Source: an uncultured Sphingomonas sp.
GTDB taxonomy: Bacteria; Pseudomonadota; Alphaproteobacteria; Sphingomonadales; Sphingomonadaceae
Reading direction: 5' to 3'
Length of the DNA: 64,000 nucleotides
Assembly: GCF_913062585.1 (NCBI RefSeq)
Contig: NZ_CAJXWX010000002.1
Span: 248,001 to 312,000, forward strand
Each line of letters opens with the position of its first letter. Within the stretch, counting starts at the first letter, position 1. The notes below the pieces were generated by a model. The model saw only the letters and a list, made by a program, of their open reading frames with translations. It had not been told where the DNA came from and ran no database searches. The position numbers and the translations under genes were made by a program. Shown one piece after another: positions 17,333 to 25,633 of the stretch.

Positions 17333-18191
17333 GATCCCTCATGAGAATCGGTATTGGTGGTCGAAAGACGGCCTGCGGCTCCACGCGCGCGACTATCCGG
17401 GTGACGATGCGCTGCCGCCGATCCTCTGCCTGCCGGGGCTCACCCGCAATGCCCGCGATTTCGAGGGGATGGCCGAGGCGCTGGCGGGACGCGCGCGCAT
17501 CATTGCGGTCAGCTTCCGGGGGCGGGGCGAGAGCGCCTATGCCAAGGACCCGATGAGCTATGTGCCGCTCACCTATGTCCAGGATGTCGAGGCGATGCTG
17601 GACGAGCTGGGCATCACCCGTTTCGTCGCGGTCGGCACGTCGCTGGGCGGGATCGTGACCATGATCCTGGCGGCGACCGCGCGCGGGCGGCTGGCGGGTG
17701 CGGTGCTCAACGATATTGGGCCGGAGATCGAGGCGGCGGGCCTGGCGCGCATCCGCGGCTATGTGGGCAAGGGACAGAGCTTCCCAACCTGGCTTCACGC
17801 CGCGCGCTGCGTGCAGGAGAATAACGAGGACGTCTATCCCGATTGGGGGATCGAGGACTGGCTGGCCATGGCAAAGCGCACCCACCGCCTGACCAGCGCG
17901 GGGCGGATCGTGCTCGACTATGACCTGAAGATCGCCGAGCCGTTCCGCGTGCCCAATACCGAGGCGGGGCCGGACATGTGGGCGGCGCTCGATGCGCTGA
18001 ACGGCGTGCCGACGCTGGTCGTGCGCGGCGAGCGGTCGGATATCCTGAGCGCAGGCGTCGCCGAGCGGATGGTCGAGCGGCTGTCGCCGTCCGAACTGGT
18101 GACGGTGCCGGGTGTCGGCCACACGCCGCTCCTCACCGAGCCGGAGGCGCTGGCCGGGATCGGTCGTTTGCTCGACCGGGTCGCGGGATAG
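17331..18191 (+). CDS. Alpha/beta hydrolase
   Basis: A 286-residue cytosolic serine hydrolase of the alpha/beta fold, with an oxyanion region LPGLTRNARDF, the nucleophile elbow GTSLGG (Ser104) and the catalytic His264 in GVGHTP. An acidic residue in GERSDILS is the likely third member. The family covers esterases, lipases and C-C bond hydrolases, and I cannot assign a substrate. GGAGG lies about 10 bases before the ATG, inside the first codons of the divergent selO gene. Confidence 0.85.
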   Translation: MIPHENRYWWSKDGLRLHARDYPGDDALPPILCLPGLTRNARDFEGMAEALAGRARIIAVSFRGRGESAYAKDPMSYVPLTYVQDVEAMLDELGITRFVAVGTSLGGIVTMILAATARGRLAGAVLNDIGPEIEAAGLARIRGYVGKGQSFPTWLHAARCVQENNEDVYPDWGIEDWLAMAKRTHRLTSAGRIVLDYDLKIAEPFRVPNTEAGPDMWAALDALNGVPTLVVRGERSDILSAGVAERMVERLSPSELVTVPGVGHTPLLTEPEALAGIGRLLDRVAG

Positions 18192-18203
18192 GACCGGCAC
18201 ATT

Positions 18204-18336
18204 CCTCCCCTGTAAGGGGAGGGGGACCAGCGAAGCTGGTGGAGGGGTGTTCCCGGTGGCGAGTATGGCCCACCCTCTCCGACCGTGACACCCCTCCGTC
18301 AGGCCTTCGGCCTGCCACCTCCCCTTGCAGGGGAGG
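18204..18336. repeat. Inverted pair of short palindromes
   Basis: CCTCCCCT-GTA-AGGGGAGG (18204-18222) and CCTCCCCT-TGC-AGGGGAGG (18318-18336) flank a segment with further small hairpins (CCAGCGAAGCTGG, AGGCCTTCGGCCT). This second REP-like family fills the space between the hydrolase and glycosyltransferase genes. Confidence 0.8.
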
Positions 18337-18388
18337 AAGGTGGCGTTAGCGGTTTCCAACCCCGCTGCCGCTCGCTAATCCGGCGACC

Positions 18389-19525
18389 ATGGCCCGTCCG
18401 CTGAACATCCTGCATCTCCATTCCTCCTTCTCGCTCGGCGGCAAGGAGGCGCGCGCGGTCGCGTTGATGAACGCGTTCGGCGACGCGGCGAAACATACCA
18501 TCGTCTCGGGGCTTCCCGATGAACTGGGCGCGCGTGATGCGATCGCCAAGGGCATTCGCTACGAGATCGCGCAGGACGCGCCGCCGCTGACCGGCAAGCC
18601 CTCGGTCAAGCGGTATGAGGCGATCGCGGCCTATATGCGTCGCTTCGACCTGGTGCTGACCTATAATTGGGGCGCGATCGACGGGGTGATGGCGCGGCGC
18701 GTCTATCCCAGGGGCGCGCCGCCGCTGGTCCATCACGAGGACGGATTCAACGCCGACGAGGCGCGCGGCCTGAAGATCGAGCGCAACATCTATCGCCGTA
18801 TCGCTTTGTCGGCGGCGAATGCGCTGGCGGTGCCCAGCCATATCCTGGAGGGCATCGCGCGCCAGACCTGGAAACAGCCCGCCGAGCGGGTGCACCGCAT
18901 CCCCAACGGCATCGCCACCGAACTCTATGCGCGCGACCCCGATCCCAAGGGCATTCCCGGCTTTGTCCGCCAGCCCAAGGAGATCGTCATCGGCGTGCTG
19001 GCGGGCCTGCGTCCGGTCAAGAACCTGCCCATGCTGGTCCGCGCGATGGGCGGCATCCCGAACCGTTTCCGCCTGGTGATCGTCGGCGAGGGGCCCGAGC
19101 GCGCCAATATCCAGCAGGCCGCCGCCGCCATGGGCATCGCCGACCGGCTGGTGATGCCTGGCTTTCTGGAGCGGCCCTATAACTATATCCGTCATTTCGA
19201 CATCGTCGCCTTGTCGTCGCTGTCGGAACAGGCGCCGATTTCGGTGCTGGAGGGCATGGCCGCGGGCTTGCCCATCGCCTCGCTGTCGGTCGGCGACGTG
19301 CCGATGATGGTGTCGGAGCCCAATCGCCAGTTCATCGCCGACGCCCCCAACGAGGTGCGGCTGCGCGACGTGATCCAGGCGCTGATCTCGCATCCCGAAC
19401 TGCGGGCCGAGGCAGGCGCGGCCAACCAGGCCAAGGTCCGGGCCGAGTTCGACCAGGCGCAGATGGTCGCCCGTTACAAGGCGCTCTACGAACAGGTTCT
19501 GGGACGGCCGGGCGCGCTGGGCTGA
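18389..19525 (+). CDS. GT4-family glycosyltransferase
   Basis: A 378-residue GT-B fold retaining glycosyltransferase that transfers a sugar from a nucleotide donor in the cytosol or at the inner face of the membrane. It has an N-terminal acceptor domain (LNILHLHSSFSLGGKEARAV), then a C-terminal donor domain with GVLAGLRPVKNLPMLV, IVGEGPER and the E-x7-E motif SEQAPISVLEGMAAGLPI. No polysaccharide locus surrounds it, so the acceptor is unknown; glycosphingolipid or exopolysaccharide decoration are both possible. Transcribed alone. Confidence 0.88.
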   Translation: MARPLNILHLHSSFSLGGKEARAVALMNAFGDAAKHTIVSGLPDELGARDAIAKGIRYEIAQDAPPLTGKPSVKRYEAIAAYMRRFDLVLTYNWGAIDGVMARRVYPRGAPPLVHHEDGFNADEARGLKIERNIYRRIALSAANALAVPSHILEGIARQTWKQPAERVHRIPNGIATELYARDPDPKGIPGFVRQPKEIVIGVLAGLRPVKNLPMLVRAMGGIPNRFRLVIVGEGPERANIQQAAAAMGIADRLVMPGFLERPYNYIRHFDIVALSSLSEQAPISVLEGMAAGLPIASLSVGDVPMMVSEPNRQFIADAPNEVRLRDVIQALISHPELRAEAGAANQAKVRAEFDQAQMVARYKALYEQVLGRPGALG

Positions 19526-19614
19526 GTCCGGCACGCGGCTGTGCTTTTAATTCCCCCTCGCTTAGCGTTCCTAACACGCTATATGAGGCCCTTTCGGACA
19601 GACAAGGTAAAGAC

Positions 19615-21018
19615 GTGTTCAAAGGCTTGAGCCCCATCCTGTACAACGGCCGCGAGGTTTGGCCGCTGATCGAAGGCGGGAAGGGCGTCGCCGCCACCAA
19701 CCACGCGTCGGCCGGTGCCTGGGCGGCGGCGGGCGGTGTCGGCACCGTCTCGGCGGTGAACGCGGACAGCTATGATGCCGAAGGCAAGATCATTCCCCAG
19801 ATCTACCGCGCGCTGACCCGGCGCGAGCGGCATGAGGAACTGATCGAATATGCCATCGAGGGCGCGGTCCAGCAGGTGAAGCGCGCCTGGGACATTGCCG
19901 GTGGCAAGGGTGCGATCAACATCAACGTGCTGTGGGAAATGGGCGGCGCGCAGCGGGTGCTGGAAGGCGTGCTGGCGCGCACCAAGGGCCTGGTCGCGGG
20001 TGTCACCTGCGGCGCGGGCATGCCCTACAAGCTGTCCGAGATCGCTGCGCATCACCAGGTCAGCTATCTGCCGATCGTCTCCTCGGGCCGCGCCTTCCGC
20101 GCGCTGTGGAAGCGGGCCTATTCCAAGGCATCGGAATGGCTGGCGGCGGTGGTCTATGAGGATCCCTGGCTCGCCGGTGGCCATAACGGCCTGTCCAACG
20201 CCGAAGACCCGTTGCAGCCGCAGGACCCCTATCCGCGCGTGAAGGCGCTGCGCGATACGATGCGCGAGGGCGGGATTTCGGACGAGGTGCCGATCGTGAT
20301 GGCGGGCGGCGTCTGGTATCTGCGCGACTGGAACGACTGGATCGACAATCCCGAGCTGGGCAAGATCGCCTTTCAGTTCGGCACGCGGCCCTTGCTGACG
20401 CAGGAAAGCCCTATCCCGGAGGAGTGGAAGCAGCGTCTGATGACGATCGAGGAGGGCGACGTCCTCCTCCATCGCTTCTCACCGACCGGTTTCTATTCCA
20501 GCGCGGTGCGCAACCCCTTCCTGCGCGGCCTGGAAGCGCGTTCGGAACGCCAGATCGCCTTCTCGACCCAGGAAGCGGGCGACCATGTCTTCCAGCTCGA
20601 CGTGGGCGTGAAGGGCAAGAATTTCTGGGTGACGAAGGGCGATCTGCTCCGCGCGCGCGAGTGGTTCGGCGCGGGCTTCACCATGGCGCTGAAGACGCCG
20701 GACAACACGCTCGTCTTCGTGAGCCCCGAAGAGGCCAAGGAAATCCGCAAGGACCAGGCCGACTGCATGGGCTGCCTGTCGCAGTGCCTGTTCTCCAGCT
20801 GGGCGGACAGCGAGACCAATTCGACCGGCCGCCTGGCCGATCCGCGCAGCTTCTGCATCCAGAAGACGCTGCAGGAGATCGCCCATGGCGGCGATGTCGA
20901 GCAGAATCTGATGTTCGCGGGCCACGCGGCCTATAACTTCAAGCGCGACCCCTTCTACTCGAACGGGTTCGTGCCGAGCGTGAAGCAGCTAGTCGACCGG
21001 ATCCTGACCGGCGACTGA
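19615..21018 (+). CDS. Nitronate monooxygenase-like flavoprotein
   Basis: A 467-residue FMN-dependent TIM-barrel protein of the NMO/2-nitropropane dioxygenase superfamily. The barrel covers about residues 15-290, with GVTCGAGMPYKLSEIAAHH and the phosphate-binding strand VPIVMAGGVWYLRDW. A C-terminal extension of about 170 residues includes a cysteine cluster CMGCLSQC, which looks like a metal or iron-sulfur site and is absent from ordinary NMO enzymes. The physiological reaction is unknown; PfaD-type enoyl reductases share the fold. Start GTG at 19615 with AAGG upstream. A small gene follows 6 bases downstream. Confidence 0.82.
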   Translation: MFKGLSPILYNGREVWPLIEGGKGVAATNHASAGAWAAAGGVGTVSAVNADSYDAEGKIIPQIYRALTRRERHEELIEYAIEGAVQQVKRAWDIAGGKGAININVLWEMGGAQRVLEGVLARTKGLVAGVTCGAGMPYKLSEIAAHHQVSYLPIVSSGRAFRALWKRAYSKASEWLAAVVYEDPWLAGGHNGLSNAEDPLQPQDPYPRVKALRDTMREGGISDEVPIVMAGGVWYLRDWNDWIDNPELGKIAFQFGTRPLLTQESPIPEEWKQRLMTIEEGDVLLHRFSPTGFYSSAVRNPFLRGLEARSERQIAFSTQEAGDHVFQLDVGVKGKNFWVTKGDLLRAREWFGAGFTMALKTPDNTLVFVSPEEAKEIRKDQADCMGCLSQCLFSSWADSETNSTGRLADPRSFCIQKTLQEIAHGGDVEQNLMFAGHAAYNFKRDPFYSNGFVPSVKQLVDRILTGD

Positions 21019-21024
21019 TCCGGG

Positions 21025-21492
21025 ATGATGACGCCGGGCCTCACCGTAACGCTCCACGGCGTCGCAGAGGTGATGGCGTCATTTCCGCGTGGCTGGTGGA
21101 TCATCGGCAGTGCGGCGCTGGCGCTGCACGGCGTTGACGCCGGTGCGATCCATGATGTCGACTTGCTGATCGAGCCGCATTTGGCCGATGCGGTGTTCGA
21201 CCGGTTCGGCATCGCGCCGGTCGCGATGCCGCCCGATCCCCTGTTCCGCTCCTTGGCGTTTGCGCGCTGGACGGTTTCGCCCGTTCCGGTCGAAGTGATG
21301 GCGGGTTTCGCTGTCGCGGTTGCCGGGCAGTGGCAGCAGGTCGAGCCGCGCACGCGTCAGCGGATCGAGATCGCGGACGGCGCGCTGTTCGTGCCCGACC
21401 GTCAGGAATTGCTCGATCTGTTGCGTCTGTTCGGGCGGCCGAAGGATGCACCGCGTATCCAGGCTTTGGTGGCGGCGGGAGCAGGGGTCTAG
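21025..21492 (+). CDS. Small protein with nucleotidyltransferase-like N-terminus
   Basis: A 155-residue protein whose segment WIIGSAALALHGVDAGAIHDVDLLIE resembles the GS-x-A...D-x-D core of minimal nucleotidyltransferases, followed by a beta-strand region and a C-terminal helix containing ELLDLLRLFGRPKD. It could be an NTase-fold hypothetical protein with or without activity. It starts 6 bases after the NMO-like gene, so the two are co-transcribed. Confidence 0.6.
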   Translation: MMTPGLTVTLHGVAEVMASFPRGWWIIGSAALALHGVDAGAIHDVDLLIEPHLADAVFDRFGIAPVAMPPDPLFRSLAFARWTVSPVPVEVMAGFAVAVAGQWQQVEPRTRQRIEIADGALFVPDRQELLDLLRLFGRPKDAPRIQALVAAGAGV

Positions 21493-21514
21493 CCCGCCGC
21501 TCCCGCGCGATCCC

Positions 21515-21706
21515 TCAATCCGCGACGGTGCCGACCACCGCGCCCGCCGTGCCGCCGACTGCCGCGCCGCGCTCGACACTGCCACCGGTCGCCGCCGCCA
21601 CGCCTGCGCCGCCCGCACCACCGATGGCGGCACCCTTCAGCGTCGAACAGGCCGAGATCGACAGGGCAGCGGCGGCCAGGGTAAAGGTAATGGCCAGCTT
21701 TTTCAT
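21515..21706 (-). CDS. Small glycine-zipper lipoprotein
   Basis: A 63-residue outer-membrane or periplasmic lipoprotein. Signal peptide MKKLAITFTLAAAALSISAC with lipobox SISAC (Cys20), then a glycine-rich region with repeated GGxxG spacing (AAIGGAGGAGVAAATGG, GAAVGGTAGAVVG), as in osmotically induced and SlyB/17-kDa-type lipoproteins. GGGAG lies 10 bases before the ATG. It is a stand-alone gene, convergent with the NTase-like gene. Confidence 0.8.
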   Translation of the reverse strand: MKKLAITFTLAAAALSISACSTLKGAAIGGAGGAGVAAATGGSVERGAAVGGTAGAVVGTVAD

Positions 21707-21854
21707 GATGGTAACTCCCGTTGAATGACAGGGGAGGGAATGCAGCCGTGTCGCGACGGTTCCGCGTCGCAACATTTTGAAAGAGTTCGGTGAGACTGTG
21801 CGGCACGGGGCGTCGAAGGTTGATCCGCAGCATGGGCTGTGTCAGTCGGGCGCC

Positions 21855-22217
21855 ATGCAACCAGATATCCGCGCGATCATCGCCGCCTCGTCCCATGCGC
21901 TCGTGACCGGCAAGACGGTGGCGGGGCTCTATGACCAGACGGCGGATCGCCATCGCCGCATCGCAGCGGAGGCGCGCGGCGAGCATCTGCAGGGGCTGGA
22001 TGGCGACCGGAACGTGAAGTTCGGCGGCACGCTGCCCGAATTGACCGAAACCGGAACCGGGGCCGCGATCTACATGGAAATCGCCGAGGAGGCGACCCAG
22101 GGCTTCGACCGGAGCACCTCTGGCCATTTCACCTGCCGGATCGAGGATCAGGTCGTTCAGCTATATGACCATGCAGACGGCGCGTGGTTCACATTTGTCG
22201 CTCAGGCGGCAGATTAA
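21855..22217 (+). CDS. Hypothetical protein
   Basis: A 120-residue soluble protein with no recognised domain. The C-terminal half (SGHFTCRIEDQVVQLYDHADGAWFTFVAQ) looks like a small beta-rich fold. I prefer the ATG at 21855 (MQPDIRAII) over an upstream TTG at 21777, which lacks a ribosome binding site. Coding support comes from codon phase and frame length only. Confidence 0.5.
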   Translation: MQPDIRAIIAASSHALVTGKTVAGLYDQTADRHRRIAAEARGEHLQGLDGDRNVKFGGTLPELTETGTGAAIYMEIAEEATQGFDRSTSGHFTCRIEDQVVQLYDHADGAWFTFVAQAAD

Positions 22218-22246
22218 ATACGGTCAGAAATCCTCCCTGCCCCTCG

Positions 22247-22445
22247 CCCCTCTATGAGGGGAGAGGGTTGCGCAGACTTGGTCTTTGCGAGAGCAAAGGC
22301 TTAGTCGGAGCTGGGTGAGGGGAGCGCGCTCGCATGTGCGAGCGCGCGAGCCTTCGGGCTCGCTCGACCCCTCACCCAAGCTGCGCTAGCCAGCAAAGCT
22401 GGCAAGCTCCGCTAACCCTCTCCTCTGTCCAGGGGAGAGGGGAGT
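22247..22445. repeat. Intergenic palindromic repeat cluster
   Basis: CCCCTC-TAT-GAGGGG (22247-22261), a perfect 24-base palindrome of GCGCGCTCGCA and its complement (22324-22347), a GAGCC/GGCTC hairpin at 22348-22361, and CTCTCC/GGGGAGAG copies near 22422-22442. It fills the 255 bases between convergent genes and contains no ORF worth calling. Confidence 0.75.
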
Positions 22446-22472
22446 AAGGTGGCTATCAGGCTGCCGACGCCC

Positions 22473-23471
22473 CTACAGCCACCCCTCCAGCACCTGATCC
22501 GGCGGGCGGTGGCCGTCGGCCCAGCTGCGGATATTGGCGATGACCTTTTCGCCCGAGGCGACGCGGCCCTCCAGCGTGGCGGAGCCCATATGCGGGGTCA
22601 GCACGACATTGGGCAGCGCGAGCAGGCGCGGGTCGATCTCGGGTTCGTGCCGCCACACGTCGAGCCCCGCGCCCGCCAGTCGTCCCGCCTCCAATGCGTC
22701 GACCAGCGCGTCCTCGTCGACGATGCCGCCCCGGCTGGCGTTGATGAGATAGACATGGGGGCGCATCAGGGCGATGCGGCGGCGGTCGATCAGGTCATGG
22801 CTGTCGGCATTCAGCGGCGTATGGATCGACACGATGTCGACCGCGCCCAGCATGGCGTCGAGATCGGCATGCCAGGTCGCGCCCAGCTCCGCCTCGATGC
22901 TGGCGGGCAGGCGGCGGCGGTTGTGGTAATGGATCGACAGGCCGAACGCCCGCGCCCGGCGCGCCACAGCCTGCCCGATACGGCCCATGCCGACCACGCC
23001 CAGCGCCTTGCCGCCGATCCGGTGGCCGAGCATCCCGCCGGGGCTCCAGCCCTTCCACGCGCCGGAGCGCACCAGCTTCTCTCCCTCGGCCAGGCGGCGC
23101 GGCACCGACAGGATCAGCGCCATCGTCATGTCGGCGGTATCCTCGGTCAGGACGCCGGGGGTGTTGGTGACGATGATCCCGCGCGCTCGCGCCGCCTTCA
23201 GGTCGATATGGTTCACGCCTGCGCCGAAATTGGCGATCAGCTTCAGCCGGGGGCCGGCGCCCGCGATCAGCGCGGCGTCGATCGTGTCGGTCACGGTCGG
23301 GACCAGCACGTCGCAGGTCGCCATGGCGGCGGCGAGATCCTTGCGGCTCAGTTTCTGGTCGGAGCGATTGAGCACCGTGTCGAACAGCGCGGCCATCCGG
23401 TCCATGATCGGATCGGGCAACTCGCGGGTGACGACCACCCTGGGGTTCAGGCAGCGGCGAGGATCGGCCAT
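22473..23471 (-). CDS. D-2-hydroxyacid dehydrogenase
   Basis: A 332-residue NAD(P)H-dependent reductase that interconverts 2-oxoacids and D-2-hydroxyacids (glyoxylate/hydroxypyruvate reductase-like). Rossmann motif GVVGMGRIGQAVA; catalytic triad Arg in NASRGGIVDE, Glu in HEPEID, His in TPHMGSAT. The start ATG at 23471 (MADPRRC) is the first reasonable one; longer frames overlap the divergent SH3 gene. The exact substrate cannot be fixed from sequence. Confidence 0.88.
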   Translation of the reverse strand: MADPRRCLNPRVVVTRELPDPIMDRMAALFDTVLNRSDQKLSRKDLAAAMATCDVLVPTVTDTIDAALIAGAGPRLKLIANFGAGVNHIDLKAARARGIIVTNTPGVLTEDTADMTMALILSVPRRLAEGEKLVRSGAWKGWSPGGMLGHRIGGKALGVVGMGRIGQAVARRARAFGLSIHYHNRRRLPASIEAELGATWHADLDAMLGAVDIVSIHTPLNADSHDLIDRRRIALMRPHVYLINASRGGIVDEDALVDALEAGRLAGAGLDVWRHEPEIDPRLLALPNVVLTPHMGSATLEGRVASGEKVIANIRSWADGHRPPDQVLEGWL

Positions 23472-23617
23472 GGCCCACGGATTGGGGCATGGCCGCCGGT
23501 CCGTCAACCGGGGATCGCCGCCCCATGCGCGAACATGATTCGAGCGCGAACATGGTTGAAGCGCCGCCCCGGCTCGGCGTAGAGGCGACTTTGGGCGGGC
23601 AAATAAAAGGATAGACG

Positions 23618-24118
23618 ATGCGCAAGTCCATCGCCGGACTGGCACTGATCGTGATGACGCCGTCGACGGGGCTGGTCGCCCCCGCCGCCATCGCCGCGCC
23701 CGACAAGCGGGCCATGCCCTATTACGGCTCGATCGGGGCCTCGCTCGCCCGGATGCGCACCGGCCCTGCGCGCGCCTATCCCGCCAGCTGGACCTATCGC
23801 CGCCCCGACCTGCCGGTGAAGGTGGTCGCGGCGTTCAAGGAATGGCGCAAGGTACAGGACCCCGACGGCACCGAGGGCTGGATGCTGGCCGTCCTGCTGC
23901 GCAACACCCGCACCGCCTTCGTCCGCAGCGCCGATCCGCTGCCGATGCGGGCCGCGCCGGACGAGAACGCCAAGACCTTGTGGCGCGCGGCGCCGGGTGT
24001 CGTCGGGCGGATCAGCCAGTGCAACGGGGCGTGGTGCCGGTTGGACGTGAAAGGGCAGGCGGGATTCGTGCCGGTGGCGGGAATCTGGGGCGTCGATTCG
24101 GGTGAGGTGTTGCCGTAA
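23618..24118 (+). CDS. Periplasmic SH3-domain protein
   Basis: A 166-residue protein with a signal peptide (about 1-26, cleavage IAA/PDK) and two bacterial SH3-like segments. The first is around residues 38-90 (ARMRTGPARAYPASWTYRRPDLPVKVV ... EGWMLAVLL), the second 95-160 (MRAAPDENAKTLW ... CRLDVKGQAGFVP). The family binds peptidoglycan or proteins in the periplasm. Divergent from the 2-hydroxyacid dehydrogenase with 146 bases between the starts. Confidence 0.85.
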   Translation: MRKSIAGLALIVMTPSTGLVAPAAIAAPDKRAMPYYGSIGASLARMRTGPARAYPASWTYRRPDLPVKVVAAFKEWRKVQDPDGTEGWMLAVLLRNTRTAFVRSADPLPMRAAPDENAKTLWRAAPGVVGRISQCNGAWCRLDVKGQAGFVPVAGIWGVDSGEVLP

Positions 24119-24185
24119 GCTGAGCTGTTGGGCGCTCGGCACGTCCAGAGGAGTGTGCATCGGGGCAAGGATCAGACCTTCTTCT

Positions 24186-24286
24186 CCCCTCCCGCAGGCG
24201 GGAGGGGCCGGGGGAGGGTAGGCCGCGGGCGATGGTCTCGGTGAGACTCCTTGCCCTCCCCCAACCCCTCCCGCCTGCGGGAGGGG
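24186..24286. repeat. Inverted pair of a composite GC-rich palindrome
   Basis: A palindrome of CCCCTCCCGC and its complement with AG at the centre (24186-24207), and a second with CT at the centre (24265-24286). Each is flanked on the inner side by GGGGAGGG and, further in, by a GTCTC(A/G)-like box. The same composite unit occurs as inverted pairs at 47611-47713 and 60804-60881. A partial third copy follows at 24307-24320. Confidence 0.88.
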
Positions 24287-24368
24287 AGCAAGAAGAGGAG
24301 CTTGTCCCGCAGGCGGGAAGGAGGCAAGAAGGACAGACCGCCGAGGATCGAAGGACCGGGAAGGCCCC

Positions 24369-25550
24369 TTACATCAGCTCCACCGCCATCGCCGTCGCTT
24401 CGCCGCCGCCGATGCACAGCGACGCCACGCCACGCCGTGCGCCCTTGGTTTCCAGCGCCGACAACAGGGTCGCCAGCACCCGCGCGCCGCTCGCGCCGAT
24501 CGGGTGGCCCAGTGCGCAGGCACCGCCATGGACGTTCAGCCGGTCGTGCGACAGGTCCAGATCGCGCATGGCGATCATCGCCACGGCCGCGAATGCCTCG
24601 TTCACCTCGTAGAGATCCGCATCGCCGGTCGACCAGCCTGCGCGCTCCAGCACCTTGCGCATCGCGAAGACCGGCGCGGTGGTGAAGCGGGCCGGGGCAT
24701 GGGCGTGCGTACCCTGCGCCACGATGCGGGCGATCGGGGTCAGGCCCAGCCGCTCGGCGACGCTGGCCCGTGTCATCACCAGCGCCGCCGCGCCGTCCGA
24801 GATGGACGAGGCATTGGCCGCCGTGATCGTCCCGTCCTTGGAAAAGGCGGGCTTCAGCGTCGGGATCTTGGTGGCATCGCCCCTGGCGGGCTGTTCGTCG
24901 AGCGTCACCTGTTCCTCGCCCTTGCGGGTCTTGACCGTGACGGGCACGATTTCCCGGTCGAACGCGCCCGAGCTTTGCGCCGCCTTGGCGCGCTCCAGCG
25001 AGGCGATGGCGAAATCGTCCTGGGCGCCCCGCGTGAACTGATATTCCTGCGCCGCTTCCTCGGCGAAATGGCCCATCAGGCGGCCGCGCTCATAGGCATC
25101 CTCCAGCCCGTCGAGGAACATATGGTCGTAGAGCGTGTCATGGCCGATGCGCGCGCCGCCGCGATGCTTGTGGCTGAGATAGGGGGTGTTCGTCATGCTC
25201 TCCATGCCGCCCGCCACGATCAGGTCGGCGGCGCCCGCCGCCAGCGCCTCGGCGGCCATGATCGCGGCCTGCATCCCCGATCCGCACATCTTGTTGACGG
25301 TCGTCGCCTCGACATGCTCGCCCAGCCCGGCAAAGATCGCCGCCTGGCGCGCGGGCGCCTGGCCGAGCCCGGCGGGCAGGACGCAGCCCATATGGATGCG
25401 CTCGATCACGGACGGATCGACACCGGCCCGCTCGACCGCGCCCTTGACGGCGGCGGCGCCCAGCTGGGTGGCGGTCAGGCCGGAAAGGCTGCCCTGGAAC
25501 GACCCCATGGGGGTACGGGCATAGGACAGGATGACGACGGGGTCCGTCAT
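24369..25550 (-). CDS. Acetyl-CoA C-acetyltransferase (thiolase)
   Basis: Reversible Claisen condensation of two acetyl-CoA, or thiolysis of 3-ketoacyl-CoA. 393 residues with the acyl-binding Cys89 in NKMCGSGMQA, His in CALGHPIGASGARV and the C-terminal Cys in SLCIGGGEATAM. The length and motifs fit biosynthetic-type thiolases (AtoB/PhaA). No polyhydroxyalkanoate genes are adjacent, so beta-oxidation or amino-acid catabolism are equally possible. Confidence 0.93.
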   Translation of the reverse strand: MTDPVVILSYARTPMGSFQGSLSGLTATQLGAAAVKGAVERAGVDPSVIERIHMGCVLPAGLGQAPARQAAIFAGLGEHVEATTVNKMCGSGMQAAIMAAEALAAGAADLIVAGGMESMTNTPYLSHKHRGGARIGHDTLYDHMFLDGLEDAYERGRLMGHFAEEAAQEYQFTRGAQDDFAIASLERAKAAQSSGAFDREIVPVTVKTRKGEEQVTLDEQPARGDATKIPTLKPAFSKDGTITAANASSISDGAAALVMTRASVAERLGLTPIARIVAQGTHAHAPARFTTAPVFAMRKVLERAGWSTGDADLYEVNEAFAAVAMIAMRDLDLSHDRLNVHGGACALGHPIGASGARVLATLLSALETKGARRGVASLCIGGGEATAMAVELM

Positions 25551-25633
25551 GGCGGCACGCTCTCCAATCTTTTGATTTTGAAGCGGCCTTACGCCTTTTG
25601 CCTGCCCTTCGCAAAGGGGCTAGAGGCCCGGTC

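Noticed and set aside
19615..21018. Assignment of the flavoenzyme as PfaD (polyunsaturated fatty-acid synthesis)
   Set aside because: No pfa synthase genes are nearby, and the cysteine extension differs; the neutral NMO-like label is safer.
24186..24320. Possible CRISPR-like repeated palindromes
   Set aside because: Copies are inverted and irregularly spaced, with no regular spacers and no cas genes; they are REP-type elements.
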